A stretch of 64,000 bases of DNA, from the NCBI GenBank assembly GCA_964016875.1, contig OZ024733.1:25773324-25837323 (forward strand). Direction: 5' to 3'. How positions within the stretch are numbered: the first letter of the stretch is position 1; every line of letters begins with the position of its first letter. Position numbers and translations under genes: made by a program. This stretch comes from Fallopia convolvulus. Taxonomy: Eukaryota; Streptophyta; Magnoliopsida; Caryophyllales; Polygonaceae. The notes under the pieces were generated by a model. The model saw only the letters and a list, made by a program, of their open reading frames with translations, was not told the DNA's origin and searched no databases. Below, in pieces: positions 10,317-21,340 of the stretch.

Positions 10317-11304
10317 GTAACTTTTCTACCTCTTCTTCATTTAAATTAGCATTAACGATTATAGGAAGAGTAGAAATAGGACCTAGAAATGCATACCTTA
10401 ATGAGTAAGGGAGTGCCTTAAGTTCAGGAACAAGCACTAGTGGAGTGAGAATGTGCTCGTCCTGCTCTGTATTAAGAATCTCCTTGAGGCACTCGGAATC
10501 CGATACATCAAGGAACTCGTTATCGCGCTCTAGAAGGGTCGTTAACGGGTCAGATAGGGTCGTTAACGACTTTGTATCTGCACCCAGTTGGTTCGGTACC
10601 GACCCTTGAAGGGTCGGTAACGTGGCTTTTTCGTTGTCTGCGTTAGTGATTCCATCCAGGGGCGTCGTTACCAAGTAGGATGGGGTCGGTAACGAGTAGT
10701 CATCCTTGCACTCCTTATTTTTAGCTCTTAGGGAGTCCTTCAAAGCCAAGATTCGGTTGATCAGCTCCTCACACTTGATAAAATCTGAGCGTGTATGCAA
10801 GATCTTGACTTCCTCATTTTCGAACTCCTTCATGGTTGGGTTGAATCGAAATTCCACCACTTCATCTCCAATCTCAAAAGTAAGGAGTCCGTTCTTGACA
10901 TCAGTGATGGCTCCGACTGTAGCAAGGAATGGTCATCCAAGGATGATTGGCACAACAGGATCCTTTGGCATCTCCATGACGATGAAGTCATTGGGGACGA
11001 AGAACTTGCCAACTTGTACGGGAAAATCATCAACCACTCCGGTAGGATTCACACATTAACCGTCCGCCATATAGAGCCTCATGTTGACCGGCACCAAAGG
11101 TCCCATGTTGGTCTTAGACCAAATGGATAGGGGAAGTAGACTTGCGATGACGCCTAAATCACATAAAGCTTTAAAATGATAAGCTCCAATATCAATCGCG
11201 ATAGCAAAATTACCTGGGTCACCAAGGTTCTCTGGGAGGTCTGGGGAACGAACTTCATCTGTTAACTCCGATATAGACCTTTTCGTAGACAAAATCTCAT
11301 TCAA
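10300..11304 (-). pseudogene. aspartic protease and linker to RT, Athila element
   Basis: The retroviral-type protease cleaves the polyprotein. It is readable at 11304-11056. The active-site loop is ALCDLGVIASLLPLSIW near 11160, with the DLG form usual in Athila and the catalytic Asp kept. Reading is interrupted near 11056 and continues at 10860-10300 in the same frame, as a low-complexity, acidic linker that leads into RT in a different frame. Four copies of the Athila inverted-repeat word lie in this linker at 10516-10696. Confidence 0.75.
10516..10696. repeat. four Athila inverted-repeat words between protease and RT
   Basis: The units are ctcgttatcg/gggtcgttaacg (10516-10545), agggtcgttaacgac (10557-10570), ttcggtaccgaccc/gggtcggtaacg (10592-10622) and gtcgttaccaag/ggggtcggtaacgag (10664-10696). 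They are translated as part of the linker on the minus strand and cause no stop there. Confidence 0.85.
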
Positions 11305-12740
11305 AAACTTAGTGTATGCTGAAGTACTTTAATGAAGCGCCTAAACTTTCCTTCCGTAACATCTTTAACTTTCTTGGACGGGAAAGGAAGAGTCTTAGGA
11401 GGATTCGAGGCTACAATAGGCCTGGTTCGAGGCTCTACTAGCTCGACAGAAGGTTTAACGAGCTTAGGTACAAGGTCGGTAACGCCCCTAGGAGCATCGG
11501 TAGAAGGGTCAGAGAACTTACCTGTCAAAAGAGCATCATTAACGACCCTGGGGGTCGGTAACGAGGCTTTTGGGCTTGGCAACAAGCTCGGTAACGGCTT
11601 CGGCTGGGGCCGTTTCTTCTTCTTCACTCCTCAATTTCTTCGGCAGTTCGTGTTCAGACAGCTTCTTTTCGCTCCTTAAATGCATAACGGCGATTTGGCC
11701 TCTTGGGCTCTGCTCGGGATGGCCCGGTAATTGCCCTTGAGGTTGAGGAATTTGCGCCGTAAGGTTTCCTAGTTGTGAGTTTACTTTCTTCCGCCATGTT
11801 TCGAACTCTCCTAGTTGGGTTTGTACGCCTTTCATCTGGTTGTTCAAATCAGCCCGGACTCTTTCAATTTTGTTGTTCACTCCGTTTATTCCTTCATGCA
11901 GTCCTTGCGCCCAAGACGGCGGCTCTTGATAGCTTGGAGGCCTATAAGGTGCGGGTCGTCGGTCTTGTGTTGGAGGTGCGTTTCCTTGCCCTTGAATGTA
12001 GTTACCCCAAGTGTGATAGTTGTTGTTCCTTTCTATATAATTATTGGCTTAGTTTCTATATTGGCCTCTCATGTAGTTAGTTTCAGCATAAGTCTCAGCG
12101 GCTCTTACCTGCTTAATGTTAGTGCAAGCAGATGTACTATGGGTTTGAGACCCACATTGTTGACATGATTGAGAGGATTTAAAGAAACTTACATGCTTCT
12201 TGAGCCGATTGATCTCGTCTTGCATAAATTGGAACTTCACATCCGGATCCACATCAGTGTACGGATTATACAACTTCCTTTGGGGCTGCTGGGCTTGCCG
12301 TGTTCCATACATTGTATGGAACAGCTCAGGGCCTTTCTTACGAGAGACCACTTAGAGGCCTTCAAGAGAACATACTCAAGTGAGACACCGTCAACAACTA
12401 TAGTGTCACATAAGTCAGTAAAATTCTTGACATGTTCCATCGGGCATTCAGTCGGTTTCCCTTCAAATTGAGCACGTTTAATAAAAGATATAAAGGGAGA
12501 TCTGATCTCGAAGGTACGATTGATATCGGGAAGCACAATTGTCGATTCTGGCACCCTCAGTTCCGGGTGCATATATTGCTTGGCATTCCTTGGAATGGAA
12601 TTCAGTTGTTCTTGTAAACGGGTAGCATTATCACGTTCTCGTTGAGCCGTAGCAGCCTCAACATCTCTGGCTTGTTGTAGCCGCTCCATTTGTACGCGGA
12701 GGTCGGCCATCTGTTGAGCTAGTTCTTCGGCAATTGCCAT
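11305..12740 (-). pseudogene. gag of the Athila element (frameshifted)
   Basis: Gag forms the particle core. The start is the ATG at 12740 (MAIAEELAQQMADLRVQME), followed by a predicted coiled coil and the Athila-like capsid part FEGKPTECPMEHVKNFTDLC near 12450. A frameshift near 12300 moves the reading to the frame of 12351-12049. That frame has an intact CCHC zinc knuckle, CQQCGSQTHSTSAC, near 12190. Stops near 12049 and further frame changes follow. The tail (11880-11305) is rich in Pro, Glu and Lys and holds copies of the inverted-repeat word at 11473-11565. Confidence 0.75.
11473..11565. repeat. Athila inverted-repeat words between gag and protease
   Basis: aggtcggtaacg (11473-11485) and ttaacgaccctggggg plus tcggtaacgag (11539-11565). 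A further ctcggtaacgg lies at 11588-11598. They sit in the low-complexity tail between the zinc knuckle and the protease. Confidence 0.8.
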
Positions 12741-12932
12741 TGCACGATTCTCTCATTGTTTGCGATGAAAAGTACGCTCAGGCTCAGATTCAAATAAAGG
12801 ATTATTGAAGTCAAGCATGCGCCTTCCCGGTTGCATAAACTGAGAAAATAAGCAAAAAATGAAACAAATTAAAAACAAAAATAGGTTTGGGCTATTCCCA
12901 AACCCAAAAAGCAATTAAACACAACAACATCG

Positions 12933-12952
12933 CCTCCCCGCAACGGTGCCAA
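12933..12952 (-). other. primer binding site (tRNA-Asp type) of the Athila element
   Basis: On the minus strand TTGGCACCGTTGCGGGG lies two bases after the LTR end. It is close to TGGCGCCGTTGCCGGGG, the primer site usual in Athila-type elements. Confidence 0.75.
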
Positions 12953-13134
12953 TTTGTTGTAAGGGTTTCTTGACAAACAAATAAATTTATAAATCAAGAC
13001 CCCGCTGAGTATAGAGAAGTCAGGCTCGTCCACGGGAGAGGAAGTCTAAGTTTAATAACCAGGCTAAAATACGAAAAACAAACAAACAGAAGCAACAACA
13101 TAGCAAGAGCAAACAATCGTAACTGCACTGAGAA

Positions 13135-13169
13135 GCTCAGTACCGAGGGCAGGGGACTCGGTAATGAGG
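13135..13169. repeat. Athila inverted-repeat word in the LTR
   Basis: ctcagtaccgag pairs with ctcggtaatgag. It is at the same place in the LTR as the unit at 60557-60590 in the second Athila copy. Confidence 0.75.
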
Positions 13170-13916
13170 TAAACTGGGTTCGAAGGTTTTAAACAAAGCG
13201 AGACAAGATCTAGAGTTTAGGGTTTACCACAACATAGCTATGCATATTAAACTATATGAATAATAAAGATCATGCCTTTTAGCACAAGAAATCAACTTTC
13301 GTTGAAAAGATAAGCAAATTAATCAACTTTCGTAAATCAATTCACTTTAATCTACTTATCACAATCTAAAGTTTTCAACTTTCGTTTCAAACTTTATTCC
13401 TATTCAAATTCACAAACTTTCTCTTTCAATCAAATCATGAACATGAAATTACTTCAACTTTCATCAAAGTTTAAGCACAAACAAGTAGAAACAACATCAA
13501 AGGCAATCAATTCATACATTCAAACTATCAACATGCACAATTATGTTGGGTTATTACCCCAACCCTAGAATAAGAAGACTACTCACTCATGGTTGAAGAA
13601 CAAACAATAACATTCAAATAAGAAAACATATCTTTGATTAAACTAGAGAAAAACTTACTAGAATTCACAATCAAAATGCCTTGAAATCCATGCAAGAACA
13701 CAAAGAAATCTCCCTCAAATCTCTCTCTCTTGCCTTGCGTCCCAAAACACTCAACCGAACGTGCGTGAAAAATAAACTCTAAGAACCCTCCCCAAAACAA
13801 GGTCTTGTCTTGCTTAAATACTAAGAAATCTATCTAGAGAAGTTTCCTTACAGATATAAAACTATCCTTCTAAAAGATATCAGAATAAACACATCAAAAA
13901 CTCGAGTCGGCGTCGC

Positions 13917-14035
13917 CTACCGACATGGGGGCCCCTCGGTAACAACCCCCGTCAGGGTCGGTAGGCCTTCTTGCTGAATTTTTTCACTTTTATTTTCCTG
14001 AATACCTCGGTACCGACCCCTCCTTGGTCGGTGAT
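13917..14035. repeat. Athila inverted-repeat words in the LTR (U3 side)
   Basis: cctaccgacatggggg and cagggtcggtagg enclose an inner cctcggtaac (13917-13965). ctcggtaccgacccc pairs with ttggtcggtgatg (14006-14035). The same two units exist at 61426-61473 and 61514-61546 in the second copy, so they predate the split of the two elements. Confidence 0.8.
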
Positions 14036-14314
14036 GATCCTTTTTCTGGGCTTATTCTTCTTCTTCTCCTCGTTTCCTCCTTGATATTCCACCAACATCT
14101 TCCAACTTCTTTCCTAGCCTTGTTCCCATCTGTGGTACACTCTTGAATGCTCCAAAATCCGCTCCAAAACCTACAAGAAAACACACAAACTTGCGTAGCT
14201 TCCATACTTTGTGAAAAATACCAAAACTAAAGCAAAACACACACAAAACTAATCGAAACACAATTTAAAAACCTAAAAAGACAGTATAAAACAAAGCTAA
14301 AAACGCGAACGTCA

Positions 14315-14972
14315 ACATCTCTTTCAACAACAAAAACAAGGGAGAAATCATTGGAACTATCGATGCAACCATCAACAAGGCAATCAAGATCAAGAATGTG
14401 AATCTGGTTAAGGACATGGGATATAATCTGCTAAGTGTTTCTCAGTTGTGTGACCAAGGAAGCAATGTGGTCACATTCGAGTCAAAGGAGTGCCTTGTGA
14501 TCAACAAGAACAAAAACAAGATCATTCTCAAGGGAACAAGGTCCAACAATGTTTATCTAGTAAATAGCATGTATGAGCCTCCAAGGAAATTGTGCCTTGC
14601 GAGTTCCCTGGATGAAACGGAACTTTGGCATAGGAGATTGTGACACGCTGGCGTGCCTCAAATTCTGAAGTTGTATCTACAAGATCTTGTCATTGGACTT
14701 CCCAGCATCAATCTTGAAGGCATGAAGATGTGTGAAGCGTGCGTCAAAAGAAAGCAAACAAGGAGTTCCTTTAAGCCCAAACAAGTTGTGAGCATTACCC
14801 ATCCATTGGGACTGATCCACATGGATCTATGTGGTCCTATCAAGATGGCTAGTCATGGAGGAAAAAGGTACATATTTGTTCTTATTGATGATTTTTCTAG
14901 ATTCACTTGGGTTATATTCCTTGTGTCCAAAGAGGATACTTTTAAGGTGTTTGAGCCATTCATTAAGAGGGG
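14315..14972 (+). pseudogene. SIRE-B pol: protease end, GAG-pre-integrase and integrase start
   Basis: This continues SIRE-B after the Athila insertion. It matches SIRE-A 33880-33230. Readable parts are NKNKGEIIGT, LVKDMGYNLLSVSQLCDQGS, the GAG-pre-integrase domain LCLASSLDETELWHRRL, then CEACVKRKQTRSSF and the first integrase Asp box HMDLCGP with VLIDDFSRFTWV. One stop (TGA at 14641-14643) replaces a Gly codon. Homology ends abruptly near 14972, before the second catalytic Asp; the rest of pol is absent from the window. Confidence 0.85.
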
Positions 14973-15100
14973 CGTGCCAACATTACTCGGTGCTTGACAT
15001 CTCCCTAAAAGGGTGCGTCGAGCACCCCGTTGGGTTGCAGGCATGGCATAAAATGGTGCTCGGCGGTCTCCGAGCCTGGGGTGATTTTAGTGTGCATTTC
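14973..15100. other. junction segment
   Basis: This is unassigned sequence between the end of SIRE-B homology and the chromovirus-like remnant. It is GC-richer than its surroundings and contains the near-repeats gtgcgtcgagcacc and ggtgctcggcggt. No terminal repeat was identified. Confidence 0.3.
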
Positions 15101-16970
15101 TGCCCCTATCAAACCCATCAAAAGCCATCATTTTGGCCCCTTGACCACTGCTAGATTTTGTGCTCGATTGTGTGGCCGCTTTGGCCTTCGCCTCTGCCTC
15201 AATCACCGTTTGCCTATCTAATTGCACCTAATCCTGCAAAATCTCATGACAGGACATACGTAAGAGCTTGATGTGCTTCCCATGGTAATTGAACAAATAA
15301 GTGTTCAACAAGATATCGTGAAGAACACACTTGTTGAATTTCCATGGGCATCCTAACAAAAGATGTGTGACATCCATAGGAACGACATCACATAAAACTG
15401 TACAAGTGTACGAGCCAATGGAAGAGAAATGGAGCACTAAAGAGTGATAGTAGTACCTAAAGACGAATAAGCCATTGAAGGGCATAGGTAGTTGGTTGAG
15501 GGGTCGTAGGAAGCATCAAATGGGCGACCATCTTCTTTGTTTACTAAGTTGGTACAGCTGCCGCTATCAATGATGACGCTAAGGCTAGATCTCCCAACAA
15601 GGAACCGAGTGTGACATAGGTTCTTTCGTTGATCCTGAAGAGAGGTTTCCTTAAGAATAAGGGACCTTCTCCAAACCATACTCAAGGGAGTCCTTACACC
15701 AAGCGTTGGTTGTGCCCAATTGTGGCTCTCCTCATACGACTCCTCATAGTTGTGTAGGCTCCTCCTCATTTAAAGACTCGTAGCCTACAATGGTGGAAGA
15801 GAACAACACCCGTTTGGCATTGTTATAGCCCATCTTGTAATGTCCATAACCGCCACACTTAAAGCACTCAAGATAATGGGCGCGCTCAGGGTCAAGCAAT
15901 GTTGCCTTAGAAAGTGGCGTGTGTGGAGCCGACCCCGATCCCAAGGGTGCGTAGCGCGACTCATGGGTTGTGAACCCATACCAACAACATAGGAGTGCAC
16001 ATTAGTAGTAATGTATGGATGAGATTTAGAAGGATCCCACTTGTCTTGGCCAGATTGGGAAGAATAGGACCTTCGACGCACCTGCTAATTATAAATCTGC
16101 ATAGTTATATGTGTTAAAGTATTGCTATCCTTAATGGGAAGGATCTTAAGCCGATCATGTATAGAAACATTCAAACCACTAATAAATTTTGTCCTAAGAG
16201 TAGAGGGGCAATGACTATATTCGCCTTGTAGTACTTGTCCTCAAGAGTCAAGAAAAACTCAAGAGGCGACATACTACCCTGATGAAGATTAGCTATCTCC
16301 ATCCTCATCTGGTTATAGTAATTAGTTGGTGCATATTTTTTGGTCATAGCATATACCAAATGATCCCAAAATGGCCATCAGTTTCTTGCCTCACCATTCT
16401 CTATCGTTCACAAAGTGGTGCCACCAAACTCGAGCTGCGCCTCGGAAATAGAGGTTGGCCACTTGGACGTGCTCGTGGGGCAGCAAGTGACATTAGCATA
16501 AAGTGTGCACAATAGCCTGGACCCATTCCAAAAAGAGGGTTGGGTCATAATGTCCCTCAAATATTTCAATCTTAACTTTGACCTCATGTCGGTGAGGTCG
16601 AGCATGTTCTTGAGCACCACGATCAATAAGATCAGTATAGCCTCGATTGATGGGGGAAAGAGAGTGCACCGGCTCACGCCTATGGTGGTGACCTTTCTCG
16701 TAGCCTTGGTATCGTAGTGGGCGCGAGTCACGCCGCTTGACACCTTGGTAAGTGTGGCACACGAGCAAATTCATTGCATATAGGAGGACCTAGCGGAATC
16801 CACTCCGATGAGCAGTCTTCCAAGTCGGGATGATCACCCAAAGATGGAAAATTATGCAGGCTGATAATGCCTGAGTCTTTGAATTCTTTGTCATCGAATT
16901 CATCAAAGTCGTCATGAAGAATCAAGGTCACGGAATGAAACCCCTCGGATCCATAGTGCGTGGTGCGCAT
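15100..16970 (-). pseudogene. chromovirus-like Gypsy gag and protease remnant
   Basis: Read on the minus strand from right to left: a gag part with FEGHYDPTLFLEWVQA (near 16560), then, in shifted frames, YAPTNYYNQMRMEIANLHQG (near 16310). A zinc knuckle follows, CFKCGGYGHYKMGY (near 15860), whose last Cys is replaced by Tyr. A protease with LCHTRFLVGRSSLSVIIDSG (near 15600) keeps the DSG active site. Homology fades near 15100, so RT, RNase H and integrase are missing. Stops and frameshifts make it inactive. The motifs fit a Ty3/Gypsy element; placing it with chromoviruses rests on the gag and protease style only. Confidence 0.65.
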
Positions 16971-18366
16971 ATAGGACCGAACCTGATCTAGGGCTCTAGA
17001 ATGCTTTGGATAATCGTCATGACCCGAAGGGGGTTTGGGTAATGTTGATCACGTTGCCTCAAAATTCGTCATGATTGAGCATTGGCACCTTCGTGCGGGC
17101 ACGCCGTGTAAGGAGTGGTGGGAGCGTTTCGCTATCGACCAATATAAGGCTCATAACAATCATCAAAAATTGGGCTAAGAGAGTACATACCTGGATCCTC
17201 AGATTCATGCTCTGAGTCGGTGCCTTAGGTTTTGGGGTTGGCTCTAAGCTCGTAGGCCCCAGACTACAACACTTGGGCTCTTCGCGACTCGATCATCGAA
17301 TGAATCCTTTAGAGGCGTGGCGACTATTATGTGGGAGTCTCCATAGTACACCAAGGCTTTGGCCCGAGCGCATGTCAAAGGCCCATGAGAACCTACAATG
17401 TGGGTGGTGTAGAATTATGCAAAACCAAAGTGGACTTCGGCTTGGGCCATGTGGATTGCGCACTTCTCATCGAGCTCTCGATGTAAGGCTGCATTCTCTT
17501 GCATTGAGGGTCAGAGCTAGGTGTGGATCTCATCATCGACATGCTCTTGGTTCATGGCTAGAGGATCCAAGGTTTCTTGGGTGGTTTCGTCCATGTTCAA
17601 AGGAGTCTTGATCCCACCTATAACCATATGAGAAGGAATCACAGTAAGGTTGGTTGAACAAGAAAAAAAAAACAAAAAATACTTGGATCAATCCATTCAA
17701 ATCTGAGTCAAGTCACGCAAATGGTCAAGGATAGCTAATTTGTGCGAGAGGCGACTGGGCTGGAAATAATACGAAGTTTATACAAATCAAGTACGCGCTC
17801 ACATATACAAGGTCATCAACCAACAAGCATGCAATAAAAAGGACGTGCAAAAAATTGAACGCAAGAACGAATGGGATTGCAACGAATTCGGTTAGTAACC
17901 AAAACAAGATAAGGAAATACAAGATATGGATTGACTAGAAGATAAAGGAGGATCTTCCCAAACCAAAAACAAGATCTCAATAATATGACTGCACCATTAG
18001 AATTACTAACCCTAGTAGAGTGCGCATCTATCAATCAACAAGATCAAGCCATACAAGAACACGAAATGCAATCAATTCAAGGGATACAATCAAGTACGAA
18101 TGAATTCGTAATTTAAGACACACAAGTTCGATTGAATCATGAGATATTATGCAAAGCAAGCAATCAGACATATAAATCATATTAGGGCTTGGACAATTTA
18201 TTTTGAATCTTAAGAAGGTCGAACATGAACCAAGTTTTCCTTCATCCAAACCCAGGTTAGGCGAGGGGGAATTTTTTTTGTGATTTTTAAAAAGTTTTAT
18301 GAGAACATGGGTGGATGTAATGGAAATTGCGTGAAAAGATCGTAGAGAATGACTTACCAAACATTT
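16971..18366 (-). other. 5' leader of the chromovirus-like remnant
   Basis: This lies between the primer site (18367-18378) and the gag part. No domain is recognised. A plus-strand ORF at 17273-17611 is not supported by any homology I can see and is probably fortuitous. Confidence 0.4.
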
Positions 18367-18378
18367 GCTTTGATGCCA
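18367..18378 (-). other. primer binding site (tRNA-Met type)
   Basis: On the minus strand TGGCATCAAAGC, two mismatches from TGGTATCAGAGC. It is two bases from the end of the putative LTR (…gattgcatca). Confidence 0.5.
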
Positions 18379-18380
18379 CT

Positions 18381-18730
18381 TGATGCAATCCCTCCTCGGA
18401 AATGAGGTTCAACCGCACCTGGACACGGATCGTGGTCATGCGATTGGTCGTTCAACTCCAATGTTGAAGAACGTTGTGGAAGTGAATGATTATGGATCGC
18501 CTCAGAAGACCGACGTCAATGGATTTCAAGAAGACTCAAGTAGAGTCGACAATTGATTCTAGAAGATCTAAATCCAAGGAGGACTAGTTAGGCACGATGG
18601 AACCAAGAATGGACCAAATGAGCTCGATCCTAAGACCATCAACGAGAGCATCCAAGAGAGGGCGATTGTAGGGTTAGAGATGTTTGACGCCAAAGCCTAA
18701 GGGAGACAAACCCAATTCTAGCAATGTCCG
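18381..18730 (-). repeat. probable LTR of the chromovirus-like remnant
   Basis: The inner end is defined by the adjacent primer site and a terminal CA on the minus strand. The outer end could not be located; 18730 is a guess based on where the sequence character changes. No second copy exists in the window. Confidence 0.35.
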
Positions 18731-19245
18731 TTTTGATAAATTATGAAGTAAACTAACAAAAAGAGTTCGAATGACCTTAAGTAGTTGTGGCCACTCAACT
18801 AAACACTAGAGCAAAAAGAACAAGCAAACTAGGCCATCCATGCAAGCAAGGCCCACATCCATAAAGCCCATAATTAAAAAATAACACTTGCTAAACGTAG
18901 AAAGGTGTAATAAAGTAGACATTATAATTAGAAAGCAATCCAACAAAGGGTAGGTGCACTTATAAAGGCGACGCAAGCAGTCGGGGTGCGCCGGGGAGAG
19001 ACATCACAGTATGTGAGGACAATGAACCTCATTTCACTGATGGTGTAAACGCGGATGTAGGCACGAGTGTCTCTAGCATGGTGTCGGGGTGCGAGGTGCT
19101 TGCTCCCTTGATGGTGGTGAGGACAAGCATCATTTGCTCGATGGCGATGGTGCCATCGCACGCGGAGATGCGACATACTAGCAAACTCGTGGCGCGACCA
19201 ATGGCCTTGGCACGAGCTCATGTCAAGGGCCCTTGTGAATGGACA
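18731..19245. other. no gene recognised
   Basis: This mixed sequence lies between the Gypsy remnant and the Helitron helicase remnant. Short ORFs on both strands (18928-19221, 19078-19290) look fortuitous. Confidence 0.4.
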
Positions 19246-19830
19246 TCAAATATTTTGGAGGACTTCTTTGTACACAACATTAGTGATTGACATATTGCCT
19301 TTCTTATAAAAAAAAATCAAAACATTTAACCCCTCTATGCTTGTAACTCGAGATAAGCCAACATAAAGCTGATTATGGGTGAATACAAGCCTAGGAAGAT
19401 ACAAGCCTACTTGAGACAATGATTTTCCTTGACTCTTTTTAATTGTCATTATGAAGCAAAAAATGATACAAAACTACTGATGTTCAAACTTGAAAAAAGT
19501 AAGGTGGTATCTAAAGGTCATAGGAGCATTTGAGGAATGGGGACTATCTAACCAATATTGCGACCACTAATCATTTCTCCTTCAACCATTCGAGTGCCTA
19601 ATTTAGTAATAATTAATTTGCTAAATTGAATAGATCATTTGCTTGGTTTATATTGCGTAGAAACATCATAAGCACAACACCTACTTTTAGCTTCAGTGCA
19701 TGATTGGAACACGAGATATTTGATGACATTGAAAGAAACAAATTTAAATCCATATTGAGGAATTTTAATTTCATTTTTTGGTGTAACGATGGTGAAGAAG
19801 CTAAATTTGATCACATAGTCATGATGAGAA
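19246..19830 (-). pseudogene. Helitron PIF1-like helicase, C-terminal remnant
   Basis: A minus-strand frame at 19449-19246 reads MTIKKSQGKSLSQVGLYLPR and then FTHNQLYVGLSRVTSIEGL. These are the last conserved helicase motifs of the Rep-Hel protein that drives rolling-circle transposition of Helitrons. Upstream on the same strand (19830-19460), broken by stops, the phrases TKLGTRMVEGEMISG and the ILLRNINQ-like LRNINQ match the preceding helicase segment. The N-terminal Rep part was not found. It is decayed by several stops. Host PIF1 helicases share these motifs, but the wording here is the Helitron type. Confidence 0.8.
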
Positions 19831-21340
19831 TATTGATAAGAACCATTGTTTTATAGGACAGTAATGTTTTGCACAACACAAATTAATCCTTCACGCACCA
19901 AGTTAGAAAAGTTAAGAATATAAGATTTTCTTGTTATTTTTCTTCATAATATATGACTTTATATGAGGGTTTATATAACCTAAACCATAGGAGAGGGTGT
20001 GTTACAAACCCAATTGCTATATCAAAATGAAAAGAGCTTCAAATTGACCTATCTCTAGTTGGTTTTACATTCACATAGCAACAAGCAAGAGTCAAAAGCT
20101 ATAAATCTCCAAGTTTGACCAAAATCATTGATAGGATAACAACCTAGAAATAGGTTGCAGAAAGTAAGGAAATCAACCCTTGTAGGAGTTTCATGAATGT
20201 AAAAAGCTATGCACTATGATGGAAATTTCTCACCTTTCCCCATCAGAAGTGTATGCTATGGTTGTACATGAATGACTTGGAGCATCATAGTCAACTCTTG
20301 AACCAACATTGTCATATAACTACGCCTTAATATTTCCATCATTGGTTGTAGAAAAGATGAACTGACAAAAAGAGGCATAAAAAGAAAACACAAGCTCATA
20401 AAGCATGCAAATCACAAAGAAAGGAACTCATATATAATCCCACAATCACATTTACAAATTGTAGGAATAGAACTTCAAGGAGAGAAGGTTTTTTGATCCT
20501 TTAAAAAATGAATCATTATATATTGATAAAACATAATGTACTCTACTTCTACGTACTAAAAACAAGTGTCTTAATTTAAGATGGAATTATAATACACACA
20601 AATTAGCAAGTTCAAGAGCTAAACTATTGGTTAAGTCACTGGAGAGAATATAGCAAGTTCAAGATAACTGACCTCAAAATATTCCCACTTCATAAGCTTC
20701 ATGTTACACTTCTCGATGAGGGAGCAAAAGTTTGTGCAAGTCCTTTTAAATCTTTGAAGCCCCTTGAATGACCCTACCAGATTAGCAAACTCACTTTTCC
20801 CCCTAAAAGGTACTTAAAGTCATTCAAAAAATGCAATTTTTCAAGCCTTTAAATAATGTTTGTGAAATGAAGGAATTGTCGAAAGAAGCAATATTCAAGC
20901 CAAAGTTTGTGAAATTACATATTCCTAATTCAAATTCTTAACTTTAAATAAAGGAATTGCCGAAAGAAGTGCATAGACCAAATCATTCTCTTGATTATGT
21001 ATTAGGCTAGGGCCCTCAAATTCACTCAACCAGCTTAGGCATTGCATATATTTTTGAACATAGCAACTGACATCCGCTACTCACCTCCATTGATCTCCCT
21101 TGCTTCTATCAAAGTTTCAAGTTTCCATGTCAAGGTTCATGTCTACTAGCAATGATGACAAATGAAAATCCTAACTAAAAAAACTAAAACTGATTTAACT
21201 AAATATGTTCTACAAGAGAAAGGTATCGATACCGATATCCGATATCTTATATTTTAGATATCAATGCCAAACGATCCCTAAGTTTTCATTTTTCCTATAA
21301 TAGCTTTTTGAGCATTTGAATAAGGAAAAACAAGACACCG
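19831..21340. other. no gene recognised
   Basis: The segment is AT-rich with no open frame of note. Part of it may be further decayed Helitron sequence. It contains the stacked palindromes at 21222-21262. Confidence 0.4.
21222..21262. repeat. stacked short palindromes
   Basis: ggtatcgatacc is a perfect 12-base palindrome (21222-21233). It overlaps the direct repeat cgatatc-cgatatc, and the final gatatc pairs with another gatatc 10 bases on. No protein site is known to me for this arrangement. Confidence 0.5.

Larger units (their letters stand above)
5590..14314 (-). mobile_element. Athila-type Gypsy retrotransposon, 3' end missing
   Basis: Read on the minus strand the order is 5' LTR (12955-14314), tRNA-Asp-type primer site, gag, protease, RT, RNase H, integrase, a spacer and the start of a third ORF. 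This is the Athila/Tat plan: Gypsy order, no chromodomain, an extra ORF after integrase. The rest of the third ORF and the 3' LTR are absent, so the element was truncated after or during insertion. It interrupts SIRE-B, whose homology resumes directly at 14315. Many frameshifts and stops show it is inactive. It carries about a dozen copies of a family-specific inverted repeat (separate entries). Confidence 0.85.
12955..14314 (-). repeat. 5' LTR of the Athila element
   Basis: On the minus strand it runs from TGACGTTCGC (14314) to ttacaaca (12955), about 1.36 kb. It aligns along its length with 60383-61851. Shared blocks include atttataaatcaagacccc, the cgtccacggga block and several aactttcg repeats. 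It holds inverted-repeat words at 13135-13169 and 13917-14035. SIRE-B coding sequence resumes at 14315, so this end is intact. Confidence 0.8.

Noticed and set aside
10516..10696. CRISPR-like array because of repeated units of similar size
   Set aside because: The units are imperfect, unevenly spaced, inverted and found throughout the element; this is plant nuclear DNA.
17273..17611. Plus-strand ORF of 112 codons in the chromovirus leader
   Set aside because: No domain is recognised, and it is opposite to the element's direction in non-coding leader sequence.
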